Source: Mariannaea sp. PMI_226 (lineage: Eukaryota > Ascomycota > Sordariomycetes > Hypocreales > Nectriaceae). Taken from it: DNA of 64,000 nucleotides. The notes under the pieces are model-generated. The model was not told the DNA's origin. It saw nothing but the letters and a program-made list of their open reading frames with translations, and searched no databases. Position numbers and translations under genes: made by a program. Each line of letters begins with the position of its first letter. Position 1 is the first letter of the stretch. Below are positions 9,758 to 20,888 of the stretch, in pieces. The stretch spans positions 3,782,001 to 3,846,000 of the forward strand of contig JANFOG010000002.1 of NCBI GenBank assembly GCA_024336345.1, in the 5' to 3' direction.

Positions 9758-12223
9758 ATGTCTTCTCTTCAAGCCAAGACAGAATTTTTCGAAAAGTTGA
9801 AGCCACTATACAGTGATGACGAATTTGACGCTGAAGAGCTAGTGCAGAGGAAGAGATGCCGCAGCTTCTTCAAAGCCAAACCCATACCTGGCGCATCCCT
9901 TCGTGAAGCGCCTGTGGTCTTAGATCTAACCCAAGATGAGCCTCCAAATCAAAAGACAACTCCTAGAAGAGTTGCATCAGCCCCGACACCGGCTGTTACT
10001 GAGGCAATGCGGATCATCAAAGGCACGCCAGTTGCAGGGTTGGCGCAGAAGGGAAGACTCGACACGCTGATGAAGGCATCCTCAGACATTATCCTCGTTG
10101 ACAACACTCCGATCCCTGAGACGACGCGTCCGGTACATAAGGACTTGTCCAGAAAGGGTTCAGTCCCAGCGTTGGTTTCCAGACGCTCTCTAGGAATTTC
10201 AAGGGAGCATTCGCAATCTCCTAGTATGACCCAAAAGAAAAGGAAGAGAGCATCGTCGCTCAAACTGCGACCAGACAGCGAGCAGATCTTTAGAGGACTG
10301 GCTTTCTTCTACGTCCCGGATAATGACATTGCCCCAGCCCGACGTTTACGCATCACCAAGGCTAGAGAATTCGGTGCTACATGGACAAGAGATGTGATGA
10401 CAGCAACACACTTGGTCGTCGAGAAGAATATCGCATTCAAAGATGTAGAAAGCATTCTGCAACAGGCAAATCCGGTCGCTCCACCACAGGTTGTGAACGA
10501 AGACTATCCAATCGACTGTATCCAGTTCAAAGCGCTTCTGCAATGCAACCAGAAGAAATACCAGCTATTGGGGCAGCCGTCAGTTGCGGATAAAATACCA
10601 GTTTCTGAAGTTCCGTCGAAGCCAGATAAGCTAGTAGATTCGTTGCCTCTGAAACGAGCGCAGACAAATCCCAAAAAATGGGACTACGTTCCCCCATCTG
10701 GTACACCCGCAAGAAGCGAAGAGTCCTCGCAGAGAAGCCGAGTTGCTGGGACACCAGTACCGAGCGAGTCGCAGCCCGTCATTCTCGTTCAAGAGGGCAT
10801 TTTACCTTCGCTGAATAATACCGATCCAGGAAACGTGGATGGGGCAGAGTCAAGAAATGGTGTTCATGGATTTTCCACAACGAAGCCCGCGAAGGACAAC
10901 GCCAAGATCGTGCCAAGCAGCCACGTGACCTCATTACAAGAAGGACGACACAAGGATGAGCTGGCTGACTACATTACTCTGATGCAAGAGTATAAGGGCA
11001 TCCCTCTGGATGTGGAAGATGACGAAGCTCAATCTGTTCTAGACGCGGCAGAGGACTCCGCAGGCGACACTGAAGTCTCGGGTTCGGAAAACGACCGAGA
11101 CAAGAAGCGCAAGGGTGTCAAGAAGTCGAGATCCAATCACAAAGAAATATCATACGAGGATCGATTCGCATGCAACTCGGCTGGAGCAATAGGGTCCAGT
11201 GCGGGGAATCCCAACACCCGAACTATTGAAGTGTTGCAGCTGATGGCTAGCTACTACGATCGAGTCAACGACCATTGGCGAACAACGGCATATCGCAAAG
11301 CCATCAGCACACTCAAACGCCAAACGGTCAAAGTGAACACGGAGGAAGAAGCATTCAGACTGCCTAGTATCGGGCGACGCTTGGCTCAGAAGATTGAAGA
11401 GATTGTCACAACTAACCGGTTACAGCGGCTTGACTATGCCCAAGATGATCCCGTAGACAATTCACTGCAATTGTTCTTAGGAATTTATGGCGTAGGTACC
11501 AGTCAAGCACAGCTTTGGCTTGCCCAAGGATTCCGCACATTGGAGGACTTGAAGGAGAAGGCGAAGCTCACGCCCAACCAGCTAGTCGGGATCGACCACT
11601 ATGCAGACCTCAACTCTCGGATACCTCGACGCGAGGTCGAACTCCTCGGCGCAGTTGTGAAAGATGCAGCCCATAGAATAGACTCACGAGTAGAACTTGT
11701 TATTGGAGGGAGTTATCGAAGAGGAGCAGAGTCATCAGGTGACATTGATTTTATTGTCACCAAACCCGGAACCGAATCTTCTGCGGATTTAATGCCATTT
11801 CTCGATAAACTCGTTCATCGACTTGAGACTGAGCGATTCCTCGTTGCCAGACTAGCATCATCCCGATCGGGTCATGGGGGCAGCAAATGGCACGGGTGCT
11901 GCGTTTTGCCCAAAACCAAGGGATTCAATGATAAAGACTACAGACCAACTTGGCGCCGCATTGATTTTCTAGTCGTGCCGGAATCGGAGATGGGAGCAGC
12001 TCTTATTTACTTTACTGGCAACGACATCTTCAATCGCAGCATGCGCCTGTTGGCGTCCAAGAAGGGTATGCGACTGAACCAGCGCGGGCTATACAAAGAC
12101 GTGATGCGCGGACCGCAGCGAATCAAGGTCACAGAGGGAGAGCTTGTAGAGTCACGGAATGAGAAGAGGATATTTGAGGTTTTGGGGGTAAAGTGGCGAG
12201 AGCCCCATGAGAGATGGTGTTGA
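9758..12223 (+). CDS. pol4: DNA polymerase X family (Pol4 / lambda-mu type)
   Basis: This is a single exon of 821 aa. The order is a low-complexity N-terminus, a BRCT domain at about residues 175-265 (IFRGLAFFYVP through the CIQFKALL end), a Ser/Pro-rich linker, and a PolX core from about residue 488. The core contains an 8-kDa/HhH region (NDHWRTTAYRKAI, LPSIGRRLAQKIEEI), fingers HhH (GVGTSQAQLWL) and palm. Catalytic carboxylates are D662 and D664 in GGSYRRGAESSGDIDF and D736 in RRIDFLVVP. FTGND followed by LNQRGLY is the thumb signature. Fungal Pol4 acts in nuclear end joining and base excision repair gap filling. The protein is longer than yeast Pol4 because of the linker, as in other filamentous fungi. 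The ATG at 9758 opens the frame ahead of the BRCT domain. Confidence 0.93.
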   Translation: MSSLQAKTEFFEKLKPLYSDDEFDAEELVQRKRCRSFFKAKPIPGASLREAPVVLDLTQDEPPNQKTTPRRVASAPTPAVTEAMRIIKGTPVAGLAQKGRLDTLMKASSDIILVDNTPIPETTRPVHKDLSRKGSVPALVSRRSLGISREHSQSPSMTQKKRKRASSLKLRPDSEQIFRGLAFFYVPDNDIAPARRLRITKAREFGATWTRDVMTATHLVVEKNIAFKDVESILQQANPVAPPQVVNEDYPIDCIQFKALLQCNQKKYQLLGQPSVADKIPVSEVPSKPDKLVDSLPLKRAQTNPKKWDYVPPSGTPARSEESSQRSRVAGTPVPSESQPVILVQEGILPSLNNTDPGNVDGAESRNGVHGFSTTKPAKDNAKIVPSSHVTSLQEGRHKDELADYITLMQEYKGIPLDVEDDEAQSVLDAAEDSAGDTEVSGSENDRDKKRKGVKKSRSNHKEISYEDRFACNSAGAIGSSAGNPNTRTIEVLQLMASYYDRVNDHWRTTAYRKAISTLKRQTVKVNTEEEAFRLPSIGRRLAQKIEEIVTTNRLQRLDYAQDDPVDNSLQLFLGIYGVGTSQAQLWLAQGFRTLEDLKEKAKLTPNQLVGIDHYADLNSRIPRREVELLGAVVKDAAHRIDSRVELVIGGSYRRGAESSGDIDFIVTKPGTESSADLMPFLDKLVHRLETERFLVARLASSRSGHGGSKWHGCCVLPKTKGFNDKDYRPTWRRIDFLVVPESEMGAALIYFTGNDIFNRSMRLLASKKGMRLNQRGLYKDVMRGPQRIKVTEGELVESRNEKRIFEVLGVKWREPHERWC

Positions 12224-13165
12224 CGGAACATCTGTTTCAAATCCGCATCCGCATCCGCATCTGCACCCTGCACTTGCACCTGCACCTGTACAGTAACCCC
12301 CTTGCCTCCCCCAGGGATGAGATTTCAGTTGTTTTGATGACTTTGACGATTTGAATAGATTGATGAATTATGATAATCATGAAAATATGCACAGTACCTA
12401 TTTATTTACCTGCTGTATGAGATGCCTGATCTAAATGGTGATAGATGTTTTTTGTAGTTTTAGTAAGTCGGTTCCGTCAATGTTCAGTCAACCTGGGGTA
12501 ACAGAAAAATGGATCACATGCAAAAAAGTCCACTGTCAGTCAATACGCCCAAGGCGTTGCGAAAATACAGTGCAACACATTTCCAGCTCCTCTCGCCCAC
12601 CGTAAGCGTCATCAAGGTGGTAATCACCCTTTCCCCCACAGTGCTCGAGTGCTTGAGTGCCAGAGTGACCAAGTGCCTAGTAACCTTAAGGGACCTTGCG
12701 TCATAGGAAAGGGCCCGCGGCTCAGTCTTCCCCCCCTCCCCCAAATTTGCATTTGCGACCGGGACACTATGGAGCTCCGCAACACGAGCCGAAGACATTC
12801 CCATAAGGGTACCGAGGCTTGAACCAGGTGACATCCACAATCGATCTGGACAAGCCCGTTCCCGCGGGATCTTGAACCTGACTTCCAAGGATCTTTCTTC
12901 TTTTCTTTTCCAACCCTTCCCTCTCCTACAAAGCTTCCCCCTCCTTCTCAGAGATCGCGAAACGAGCCGGTCTCTCCTAAAAAATCATCTGATTTCCCTC
13001 CTTTTTTTTTATGTTCCTGTTCTTGTCTGTCCCCTTATCCTACATGGTTATGATCGGTCCCGCATAAATTTTTAGCTTCCGCTGCTCCCCAATCTCGCAA
13101 CACGACGACTTGCTGCTTTGGCCCTGGGAGCCCTTTCTGCCGAGGCACGATTTCATCACGTCACC
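12224..13165. other. Intergenic region
   Basis: This is the 3' flank of the polymerase gene and promoter of the peroxisomal membrane protein gene. A short hexamer array lies at its start. A CT-rich leader (about 12890-12990) precedes the downstream ATG. No gene was recognised. Confidence 0.5.
12241..12289 (+). repeat. Degenerate hexanucleotide tandem array
   Basis: ATCCGC is repeated three times and then degenerates into CTGCAC/TTGCAC/CTGCAC units over about 50 bp, directly after the stop codon of the polymerase gene. It looks like a simple-sequence expansion in the 3' UTR. Confidence 0.7.
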
Positions 13166-14248
13166 ATGGCTTCGGCCGCCCTCGAAGGAGTGAAGGTATG
13201 TCCTGTGATATCAACTCCGTGAGATTATGGCATCGTTTACGGCATTTTGTCCCCCATTGGGGGCTGTGGGATGTTTCTCAGTTTTGGGGGATCTTTGTGT
13301 CTAACATGCGCCGCAGAACGCGCTGGAGGTCATTGTGCGAGATCCGCGATATCATGACTTGTTGTCGCTGCTCAAGACGGCGCGCAATGGCGCTGTCTAC
13401 GGAACCAAAGTGCGCTTTCCGCATGCGCTGGTGTGAGTAACCCTTCTCTTGACGCCCTGGTGCCTTTCCATGGATGTGTGATCTCGTTACTGACTGGCTC
13501 TCTTCTCTTCGCAGGATGATCTTCCTCTTCCGCTCGGGAACGTATGTCCTCACCCCCCTCCTACCGCCGACCATATTTGTTTTTACCGCCGACCGAGCGA
13601 TCGATCGCCTAGGGAGCATTGTGCTGATGTAATTGTACGGTTCTACAGGTTTCGGCATAAAGTGTCGCTAGTTTTGCGCGCGACGAGGCATCATGCGAGC
13701 AACTTGGCACGCTTCGCTGTCATTTACAAGCTCACGACGCTTGCACTCAAGCACTTTGGGTCGACACCAGGAAAAGAAGGTAAGGCCCCCTTTCCCCCCC
13801 CCCCCCCCCTCCGCCACCTGATGGCGATACAAGTGCGATAAGCAGAATGCCCTGGAAGCTAATCATCACAGGTCCTTATGACACTTTCGTGGGAGGTCTC
13901 ATCGGCGGCTACTTCGTCTTCGGCGGTCGGTCCAAGCGATCAGGCAAGATCTCGTCCGTCAACCAGCAAATCGTCATCTACGTCTTCGCACGAGTGATGC
14001 TGGCGCTCGCGCGCATCGCCGTCAAGCCCGGCTCCGGATTCCCGGGAGTATCGTCGGAGCCTTTGCACTCGAAGATCAACCACTACGCCTGGCCTGCGTT
14101 CGCATCCCTGTCGTGGGCTATGGTGATGCTCATTTTCCGCTACCACCCCGAGGAGCTGCAGTCGAGCTTGCGCAGCAGCATGACGTACATCTACAAGGAC
14201 TGCAACGAGTTTGACTCCCTCCGGACACTGTTATGGCACAACAAATAG
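13166..14248 (+). CDS. Peroxisomal membrane protein 4 (PMP24/PXMP4) family, five exons
   Basis: Exons are 13166-13195, 13317-13432, 13515-13541, 13649-13779 and 13872-14248, giving 226 aa, close to the family length of about 210. The spliced protein reads MASAALEGVK, then ALEVIVRDPRYHDLLSLLK, VRFPHALVMIFLFRSGTFR, ARFAVIYKLTTL and GPYDTFVGGLIGGYFVFG. The Gly-rich segment and overall layout match the Tim17/PMP24 superfamily of peroxisomal membrane proteins. All joins keep phase (0, 2, 2, 1). Exon 3 is a 27-nt micro-exon. Intron 4 contains a 16-C homopolymer. Several transmembrane segments are visible. The precise role of PMP24 proteins is poorly known, so the function beyond the location is inferred. 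Confidence 0.88.
13794..13809 (+). repeat. Poly-C tract (16 C) inside an intron
   Basis: An uninterrupted run of 16 C lies in intron 4 of the PMP24-like gene, close after the donor site. It may be length-polymorphic or a sequencing-error hotspot. Confidence 0.8.
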
Positions 14249-15232
14249 AGTCGGGCTCGCGCTCGTGTGTTCTTTTAGCAAGAGATGGTTTTTTTTTATT
14301 CGGGTGGCGTTGATCACTTTCTTGTCTTGGGGATTTTTTTTATGTATCTTTTTATTTGGGCGTGGGATTAGTACCTTTCATAATAGGTCTTGGTAGGCAT
14401 GTTTGTTGTTTCGAAAGGGGATCAGCATTTTTTGCATGAAATACAACAGTGTAGGGCACTAGGGATTGGGGGTGGACTAGAAGGTCGCCAAAATCCGAGC
14501 CGTCGCTCTTGACAGGACGTGAAGGACAGGTGCATATATATATATAACTGGGAATGCTATGAGACAGGTGTCATGAAGGTTTCATTGTCCATTATATGGC
14601 AAGAAATTTTTCTTCTGTGTTCTGTGTAGATGCCCTCTATAGACATGAATTTCTGATTTTTGCTCACTCATATAAACATGCAACTATTTTTAACTAGTGT
14701 CGAGAAGGTGATGAGATAGAACGCACGAATGGACGGACAATGTGCCCTCGCACTTCGTCCTATCTGTTATGGGAACACGAAACACGCATGATGGAATAGG
14801 CGGCTCTGGCGTATTTGATAACATATCCTTCTCGGAGAAGGATATAACTGGTATCCAACTAGCTACCTGTTGTTGGTAAATCCCGTCTACGTATGAAGAG
14901 GCTCCAAGAGTATTCCAAAAATATTCCATGGCCAGGTACCGAGGTAGCTCACCGGAGCCGCCTACAAATGAGGCAGCACTGAGCTACCCCGCTCCCCCCC
15001 CAAAAAAACAGCAACGTAAACTGGACCCCATTTTCCCGCTTGCCCCTCCGCCTGCCCACCTGCCTAGGTACCATGGGTAGGTACCGTGCTAGCTGCGAAA
15101 CCTCACTAACTTGGTGCTTGTTCTGGTTGTTAACCTCATGGTAACGCTTCCATACTACAGAGCCAAAAACTCCACCTCGCTCTTCTCCCATCTTCAAATT
15201 CCCACACCCAAAGCCGTCGAGTCCCCTTCACG
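14249..15232. other. Intergenic region
   Basis: No gene was recognised. The region holds an ATATATATATA stretch near 14537, AT-rich 3' flank sequence, and GGTACC/TAGGTA motifs at about 14934-14950 and 15062-15088 immediately upstream of the CSN4 gene. Confidence 0.5.
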
Positions 15233-16554
15233 ATGGCGCCCAGCACCAAAGTCGCAGAGGCCCTCACCATTGCCCAATCTGCCGCAGGCGAAAAGGCCCC
15301 CATCTACGAGAAACTTCTCGCCGACATTCCGAATCTCTCTTCCCCACCCACCGCTACCGATGATCTCAACGCAATCGTCGACTCCTTCTTCGGCCAAGGG
15401 CTCGGTGTTGTGGGCACCCGGTCCATCCTGAACACATTCATTGCGACACTTAAGGGGCTTAAGAATGAGGATCTATGGATCGAGGTCGGAAACCGCACAC
15501 TGGGTATCCTCTCTTCCCAACCTTCATCCTCGTCCTTCATCGACGCCAGCGCTACCCTCCGTGAGCTCATCGCCACCGCCCACGAATATAATGAAGATTT
15601 CCTCGAAGCTGCCAAGGTGCTGTCCGAAATTCCTCTCGACAGTTCTCAACGAAAGATTACCGATGAGGAGAAGGCTACCACGTGGATCCGCATCGTCCGC
15701 AACTACCTCGAGGAGGACGACTCTACGGCCGCCGAGATGTACATCAACAAGCTCAAGAATATCATGCATGATGTTCCTAACCAGGACCTAAACCTACACT
15801 TTAAGCTGTCACAAGCTCGTATTCAGGACGCAAAGCGAGATTTCTTGTCAGCCTCGCAACGTTACCACGAAATCAGTTTCTCTAGTGCCATTTCAGAAGA
15901 GGAGCGTCTACATACACTAAGCATGGCTATCAAGTGTGCTGTCCTGGCCCCAGCCGGTCCCTTGCGAAGCCGAGCCCTAGGTCGCCTTTACAAGGATGAG
16001 CGTTCAGTACAACTGGCTGAATTCGGAATTCTAGAGAAGATGTTCCTCAACCGGCTGCTGTCACCAGCGGAAGTCGACAAGTTTGCCGAGGGCCTTCAGC
16101 CGCACCAGCTGGCCAAAACCTCCGATGGCTCCACCGTTCTAGCCAAGGCTGTTGTTGAACACAACCTGCTAGGAGCATCCAGGCTGTACAACAACATCAA
16201 GTTCGAGGCTCTGGGCTACCTCCTGGGCTTGGACGCGGACAAGGCAGAAGAGACGACGGCGCGGATGATCGAGCAGGGTCGTCTAGTGGGTCGGATGGAC
16301 CAACTTGACGGAATTGTCTGGTTTGAGGGCGGTGAAGCCTCTGGGGAAAAAGGTAGCGGAAGAGCCGAGCTAATTGTGGGAAAAGAAATGCGCAGGTGGG
16401 ATGCCAACGTTGAGAGCCTAGCACAAGATGTGGAAAATGTAACCAACGCGTTGCAAAGGGAGTTTCCCGTGAGTATTCATATGATCCTTGTGTCTACTTT
16501 CTCATTATGCTAACTATCTGCAAGGAATTTGTGGCTGCGAATCTCGTTGTATAG
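15233..16554 (+). CDS. csn4: COP9 signalosome subunit 4
   Basis: Exons are 15233-16468 and 16525-16554, giving 421 aa, in the usual size range of CSN4 (about 400). The protein is helical with TPR-like repeats in the N-terminal two thirds (for example WIRIVRNYLEEDDSTAAEMY) followed by a PCI domain (RALGRLYKDERSVQLAEFG, MFLNRLLSPAEVDKFA, YNNIKFEALGYLLGLD). The complex deneddylates cullins and so controls SCF-type ubiquitin ligases. The 56-nt intron (GTGAGT, GCTAAC branch, AAG acceptor) removes an in-frame read-through and leaves a last exon of only nine residues (EFVAANLVV). It is convergent with the SGNH hydrolase gene, their stops about 170 nt apart. Confidence 0.93.
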
Positions 16555-16724
16555 AATCAACTTTCAGCACTAGCATTCGTTGCATATGGCGTTTAAGGGG
16601 GGGGCAAGGTGCCCGGAGTTTTTATATCCAGTCCGGGGGCTTAACAAGCATACACACACATATATATATATGAATATGGGTATTTCGGGCTTTCGTTTTT
16701 TTTTTTCTCAAAGAAAGCCAACGC

Positions 16725-17847
16725 TCAGTCCAAGTCCCTCTTCCTGACGACAATGTATCCTTCGCTGAGGTTTCTTGGGTTGCCAGCCTCCTCGCTATAC
16801 AATGCCTCACCTTGGCTTCCCTTAGAAGACTGTCTCTGATGTGACGAGGTTGCAGGTTCCAATGTACCCTCTCGTCGGAGGATGCGAATCAAGCCGTTAG
16901 CAATGTGTTCTCCCATCCAGTCGTATCCATCTTCAGCCAGATGCAGGCCATCATCCCAGTATTTCTCACGATCAGCCTCGGATAGCGAGTGAAATGGGAT
17001 GTGGGATTCCAAATCAAAGAAATAGCTATTTAATAGTTAGAAGCAGTCCCCTTGGGTTGTGATGCCGACGGGTTAGTTGGATAATAGCGGGCTTACTAGT
17101 TCGGCTGTTGATGGGTCATGATGCTTAGGTTGAGCTCGTCCCGTCGGCGGGTGAGTCTCTCAGCCTTGGCATGGCATTCCGGGACAGTGAGTGCCAAGAC
17201 CTTGCCCTTTTTTAATATGGCCAGATTCCATACTTTCTGCAGGGATTCATAGATCTTGGGGGGAGAAATGTTGTATGCCAAGTCGCTGTATGATAAAAAG
17301 ACGTAGCGTGTTAGACATGACAAGAGCAAAGGGGATTGTAAGCAGAACGCCTGCCGAGAACATACTTGGTACCACCTAGAACAATGGTCCAGTCGAATTT
17401 TTTGTCCCCTTGAACTGCAAATAGGGGTTGAGGTAGTTAGCCAACGTTGATAAAATTGCGAGAGATGCCAGTGTTGAGTGTCAAGATGATGCCGATGTTG
17501 GCATGAGCTGTGGAGCCTCAATAGCACCCGGGTGGGGGGGGGGGGGGGGAGGGGCTGAGAGCTGTGCACTCATGATGGCGCACTCATGATAAGCGTTGAC
17601 AGGAATAATGATGAGACGTTCCGTTCATTTACATACACTGGGCTTTGGCACGGTTGTAAAACCGTTCAAACGTGGCGACGTCGCCAGGGAGACCGTCGGT
17701 GACGATCTCGAAGTCCACGTCCGGGAATGCTCCGGTGAGCTTGTCTTCGAGCTTGAGCGAGTAAGGATGGGAGCCCAGCCCCCAGGAAAAGTAGCCCGAA
17801 GTGAGGGAGTCCCCGAAGCAGAGGATGCGGATGGACTTGCGAGCCAT
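16725..17847 (-). CDS. SGNH/GDSL hydrolase (esterase-like), four exons
   Basis: On the minus strand the exons are 17847-17637, 17414-17366, 17285-17097 and 17025-16725, giving 249 aa. The GDSL block is ILCFGDSLTSG with nucleophile S14. Block II lies around TDGLPGD. Block III is VLGGTND with N87, whose codon is completed only across intron 2, which supports that join. The catalytic D175/H178 pair lies in DDGLHLAEDGY. This is a serine ester hydrolase fold; substrate unknown. No signal peptide is visible, so it is likely intracellular. Intron 1 (222 nt) contains a 16-G run. The phases are 1, 2 and 2. Confidence 0.9.
17534..17549 (+). repeat. Poly-G tract (poly-C on the coding strand) in an intron
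   Basis: A run of 16 G, then A and four more G, lies inside intron 1 of the SGNH hydrolase gene. On the coding strand it is a C run. Confidence 0.8.
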
Positions 17848-18801
17848 CGTGCCTGGTCCGGGTGGGCGATGCTAGCTTGAATTCTGATCCAACAAGAACA
17901 GAACAACAGAAAAAAAAAAGGGTTAACAATCGATGTGCTACCTGCAAAGAAGGTGAGGCTCTATTGATGGCAATCGGAGAGTGGTCAACGGTGAAAGGTT
18001 GATGGGGATTGCAGGATGCGTGAGTGCATATGGATGCGGCTCAGGTGGTGCATGCTTGAGGATAGCGTGCCGGGTTGTCGCCTGGCGCTGGCTGCCGTCA
18101 TTCGTCATTCTGGTAGTTGACTAATAATGAGCGTTATTATTAGGCAGCAGGTAGGGGCGGTTTGGCATCACACAGGCGCGGTAGGCAGATGATCACCGCC
18201 GCCCTCTACCTATTTCCAGTCTCCGTTGTAATTAATGGCTTGTTCATGGCAACAAATTAAATCTGGCTGAAAAAAGTGCAAAAACAGCTCGGAATGTGTC
18301 CTGCTTCCAACACGTTTTGAGATGAATAATATCATCGACCCCAAAAAAAAAACTTACTGAAGTGGAATTTTGTTATGGTAGCTTTGTTGTTCCTCAAATG
18401 CCTTGTGAGTTTCAGCCTTTGTCTGGTTGAGCTGCTGCTACTGCTGGGTATGCCGAGACGCAGGTCAAAAGATTCGGTCACATGGATTTTCGGGCTACAT
18501 ATGTTGGATGGGATCGCAAATTGTCGGTGGATGTCGGTTAAAATAGGCAGTAAATTTTTATTTGGACGATATGTTTACTTGAGGACTTGGGAGAGAAGGT
18601 CGAAAGTGTATGTGATGCTTCCTTTTTGAACATTTCATAGCAGGGCCTTTCTTAGTTTGTGTCAGTGAATGAGCAAGGAAGAGGGAGGAGGTTCTGGTGC
18701 AGACAAGCAGACCGACCAAGTAACGAGGACAATGACGGCATCACAGTACCAATTTATGTATGCAAATTAGACTGCGGCTTCCAACAACAAGCACTAGCTT
18801 G
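17848..18801. other. Intergenic region upstream of SGNH gene and tRNA
   Basis: This is promoter-side DNA of the minus-strand hydrolase gene and 5' flank of the tRNA. Only short unrecognised ORFs are present. Confidence 0.45.
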
Positions 18802-18902
18802 GGTGAGATGGCCGAGTTGGTTATGGCGTCAGGTTAAGGTTACCTTAACACCTAAGATTCCTGATGGAGCAATCCTCCTGGGTTCGAGTCCCAGTCTCAT
18901 CA
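18802..18902 (+). tRNA. tRNA-Leu (anticodon AAG) with a 19-nt intron
   Basis: The acceptor stem GGTGAGA (18802-18808) pairs with TCTCATC (18895-18901), with A at 18902 as discriminator. The A-box is TGGCCGAGTTGG and the B-box is GGTTCGAGTCC. The anticodon stem is TCAGG (18829-18833) with CCTGA (18860-18864). The loop is TT-AAG-G/T with the anticodon at 18836-18838. A canonical intron after position 37 spans 18840-18858, and its CCTTAAC can pair with GTTAAGG around the anticodon. The long variable arm is typical of leucine tRNAs. A T-rich run follows at once (CTTTTTTTG), a normal Pol III terminator. Confidence 0.93.
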
Positions 18903-20888
18903 AATTCTTTTTTTGTTTCTTTTGCTCAAGTTGCTGCTACCTGCTAGGCTGGGTTTATTCTTTTGGGTTCAATTCAATGGGTTTTTTTTTTTTTTTTTTT
19001 TTTTTTTTGGGTACGACTTGAGAATTCTCTACAACTTGCTGCCTCAACAAACATATCCCACAGGGAATCATCGGCAGTAAACGCTGATACCCCCCCAAAT
19101 GGCACCATACACAGTTGACTTCGTTCTGTAACTAGGCCTCCTACATGTTCCATGAGCTACCTCCTTAATTCGTTGACATGACGTAAGTAAACCCACTGCT
19201 TGGACATTAGACGATGTGTGAGCGCACACATAGCACAATCACCCACATGCTCCACGAAGACCATCAGAGTCAACACTCATGGGAAAATTATTACATAACT
19301 GCCATTACCTATTCATCAGTTGCCATCCATTATGAAAAGGAAGCTTGGGCCATTTCGTTCTATCCCCTTCGCGGTCCCAAGGCAAGTGGAGAGTATCGAG
19401 CAAGGATGTCGACAAATCAGATATTCTCAAGCATGGGGTGCTCAATTTTTCTTTATATTCTGTTTTTATAAAAATGTATCAGCAAGACAACATCCCCGGC
19501 TACAACTCAAGAGATGATCCTAATCACATAACTCCAAGAAACTGCTCTCAATCGACCTCTTCTATTTGCTGCAAGTGATGATCTATTGTCACTCTTGGTC
19601 AGTTGGGGGATATAGAGCCTAGCATACTCCACTCTACTTACTTACCTTAGGGCTGTAAAAGGGACAGGGCTGGATGATTCCGACTTATCATTGTCTCCCA
19701 TTTGCGTTGCCAATGTAGCTGGAGGCATTCAAAGTCGAGGATGGGATGTCTCCCTCTTCGGGCATATTTTTCTCGTTCAATTTTCCCCCTGTAACGTACC
19801 TGTCAAATATATACTATGTCAGCATGAAGTTAGTGATTACAAATTCCCCGCTAAGAGCCAGGTGAATGCTTATTTTTGGTGCCTGTCCAAGCGGCGGGAA
19901 AAAACCCGACTCTGTATAAGACCTTTAGCCTACTAATTATCTAGCGGAGTCGTCTTGTTGATATATATATCTGGGTACTAAACCAAGGTCCCTAAATATC
20001 TGACTTGTTTGCGCAATAAATTTCCGGGAAGTGGACACTGAATAGACTGAGTAGCATGCCAACTTACATGCATGTAAAACCGGAATCCCACGATAGGATG
20101 TCGTCACATTGAATCAGCATTCCTTTCATCTGTTTTGTTTTCCACTTTGCATTGGTTGAGGATGTCATAATGTTCATAATATTTAGTGGTGGGACTTTGG
20201 AAAGTCTAGCTGCTTCTCCGAATATAAGACTGGTATCTCAGTCTCATGGACTGCCAAACCGTGACTTACCACCACGCCTGATTCACTACCAGCTTTGGAG
20301 GGTACGGCTGATTGTATCAATGTATCTGACACACTACTATAAGTTACTGGAATGTCATCTTGCACAGGTGAGAGTCTATGTTATCGAGCAGGTCGAATGG
20401 TGCTGGGCATAAGTAATCCAGCCTTATCAATAGCCCGGTTTCTGGGACTATATAAAGAGGAACCTAAGGTCTAATCAAGCCTTACTCATTCTCATTCACA
20501 TGAAAGAAAAAGCCTCTTTCAGTTGTGGGGCGTTTCCAATGTATGGGTGTCATTACTTCCGCCTCATCTCACCGGACCGACCCAATCCAAGAGCGGAGGT
20601 ATGTTTCATGAAACTAGGGTCTTGGATCAGTAATATGCATTGAGCCCCAGTCAAGTTCGACGATCCAATACTGCTGAACGATTGTATTTATGAAGGACCA
20701 GAAGAAAGTGGAATCTCTTGTCACTATATCTACTAGCGCTTAAATGAGTAGTTTTGCACATGTAATAAGTAGTAGGATATTAATACGCAGCCTTCTCCTT
20801 TATGATGACTCTTTTTGGCTCGCCTAGATAAGTGAATGCTAGGTTTTTTTTTCCATTCAGCAACTGATCGTGCTGTCTTCTGAACAGG
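18903..20888. other. Intergenic region upstream of the secreted-protein gene
   Basis: No gene was recognised. It begins with the Pol III terminator-like T runs and a 27-T homopolymer (18982-19008). Small ORFs at 19214-19578 and 19691-19936 show no family features. The last 450 nt form the promoter/leader of the gene at 20889, with a TATA-like box at 20449-20457. Confidence 0.45.
20449..20457 (+). promoter_or_regulatory. TATA-like box
   Basis: TATATAAAG lies about 430 nt upstream of the ATG at 20889. If used, it implies a leader of roughly 400 nt or an unseen 5' intron. Confidence 0.35.
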
